Position numbers and translations under genes: made by a program. Shown one piece after another: positions 21,537-21,544 of a stretch of DNA of 21,544 bases. Under the pieces are notes generated by a model. That model had not been told where the DNA came from, made no database searches, and saw only the letters and a list, made by a program, of their open reading frames with translations. Within the stretch, counting starts at the first letter, position 1. Each line of letters opens with the position of its first letter. Origin of the DNA: Flavobacterium sp. (lineage in GTDB: Bacteria; Bacteroidota; Bacteroidia; Flavobacteriales; Flavobacteriaceae); assembly GCF_030146175.1 (NCBI RefSeq), contig NZ_JASLCE010000068.1, positions 1-21,544 on the forward strand. Reading direction: 5' to 3'.

Positions 21537-21544
21537 CGGGGTGT
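21537..21544 (+). tRNA. Probable 5' end of a second tRNA gene (partial)
   Basis: The last eight bases, CGGGGTGT, equal the first eight of tRNA-Pro at 21065 and lie 28 bases after an identical -7 box. Only an acceptor arm and T8 are visible, so the amino acid (perhaps another proline or an initiator methionine species) cannot be told. Confidence 0.4.

Overview
The window looks like a chromosomal segment of a Bacteroidota bacterium, most likely a Flavobacterium-like member of the Flavobacteriaceae. Four signs support this. Recognisable Shine-Dalgarno sites are absent and leaders are A-rich. Several genes are preceded by the Bacteroidota -7 element TAnnTTTG, with a TTG at the right distance upstream of grpE and of tRNA-Pro. 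The gene families are typical (DnaJ with a reduced zinc finger, YceI lipoprotein, PadR/PspC/GIN-domain cluster, TrxB). DNA is AT-rich with compact terminators. These are inferences from sequence only; no database search was run.

Layout. (1) 1-2225, + strand: the end of a probable TolC-like gene, an HlyD-family lipoprotein and an ABC-2 permease form the end of an efflux operon, followed by a long perfect palindrome and a bidirectional terminator. (2) 2341-9111, - strand: in transcription order a NatA-like ABC ATPase, a NatB-like permease, a MscS channel, an NtrC-type response regulator without a DNA-binding domain, a one-domain degenerate DEAD-box protein and an ABC-F ATPase. The first three are tightly packed; the last three are separated by hairpins or gaps. 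(3) 9277-11045, - strand: grpE-dnaJ, with a good promoter. (4) 11308-11973, + strand: YceI lipoprotein with its own promoter and terminator. (5) 12034-13540, - strand: a TIGR01777-type NAD(P)-binding protein and a DUF4442 hotdog protein. (6) 13736-15075, + strand: a DUF302 protein and an unrecognised secreted protein in loosely packed, AT-rich DNA. (7) 15519-19898, + strand: an apparent envelope module of DUF4870 membrane protein, PadR regulator, PspC-domain membrane protein and GIN-domain (DUF2807) lipoprotein, followed after a terminator by a second secreted GIN-domain protein. (8) 19950-20897, - strand: trxB. (9) tRNA-Pro(UGG) at 21065-21139 with promoter and terminator, then an AT-rich spacer and, at the right edge, a promoter leading into what is probably a second tRNA gene.

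How the genes work together. Much of the window concerns the cell envelope and protein or redox stress: drug or solute export (HlyD/ABC-2, NatAB), osmotic relief (MscS), membrane and surface stress (PadR-PspC-GIN), chaperones (GrpE-DnaJ) and thiol redox control (TrxB). The points most worth following up are two regulators or enzymes that appear to have lost a canonical half (the sigma-54 activator without an HTH and the DEAD-box protein without its second RecA domain), the DnaJ that keeps only zinc centre II, and the PadR-PspC-GIN module with repeated ATCAATC leaders, a leader mini-ORF and a regular ~19-residue SSG-repeat adhesin-like protein.
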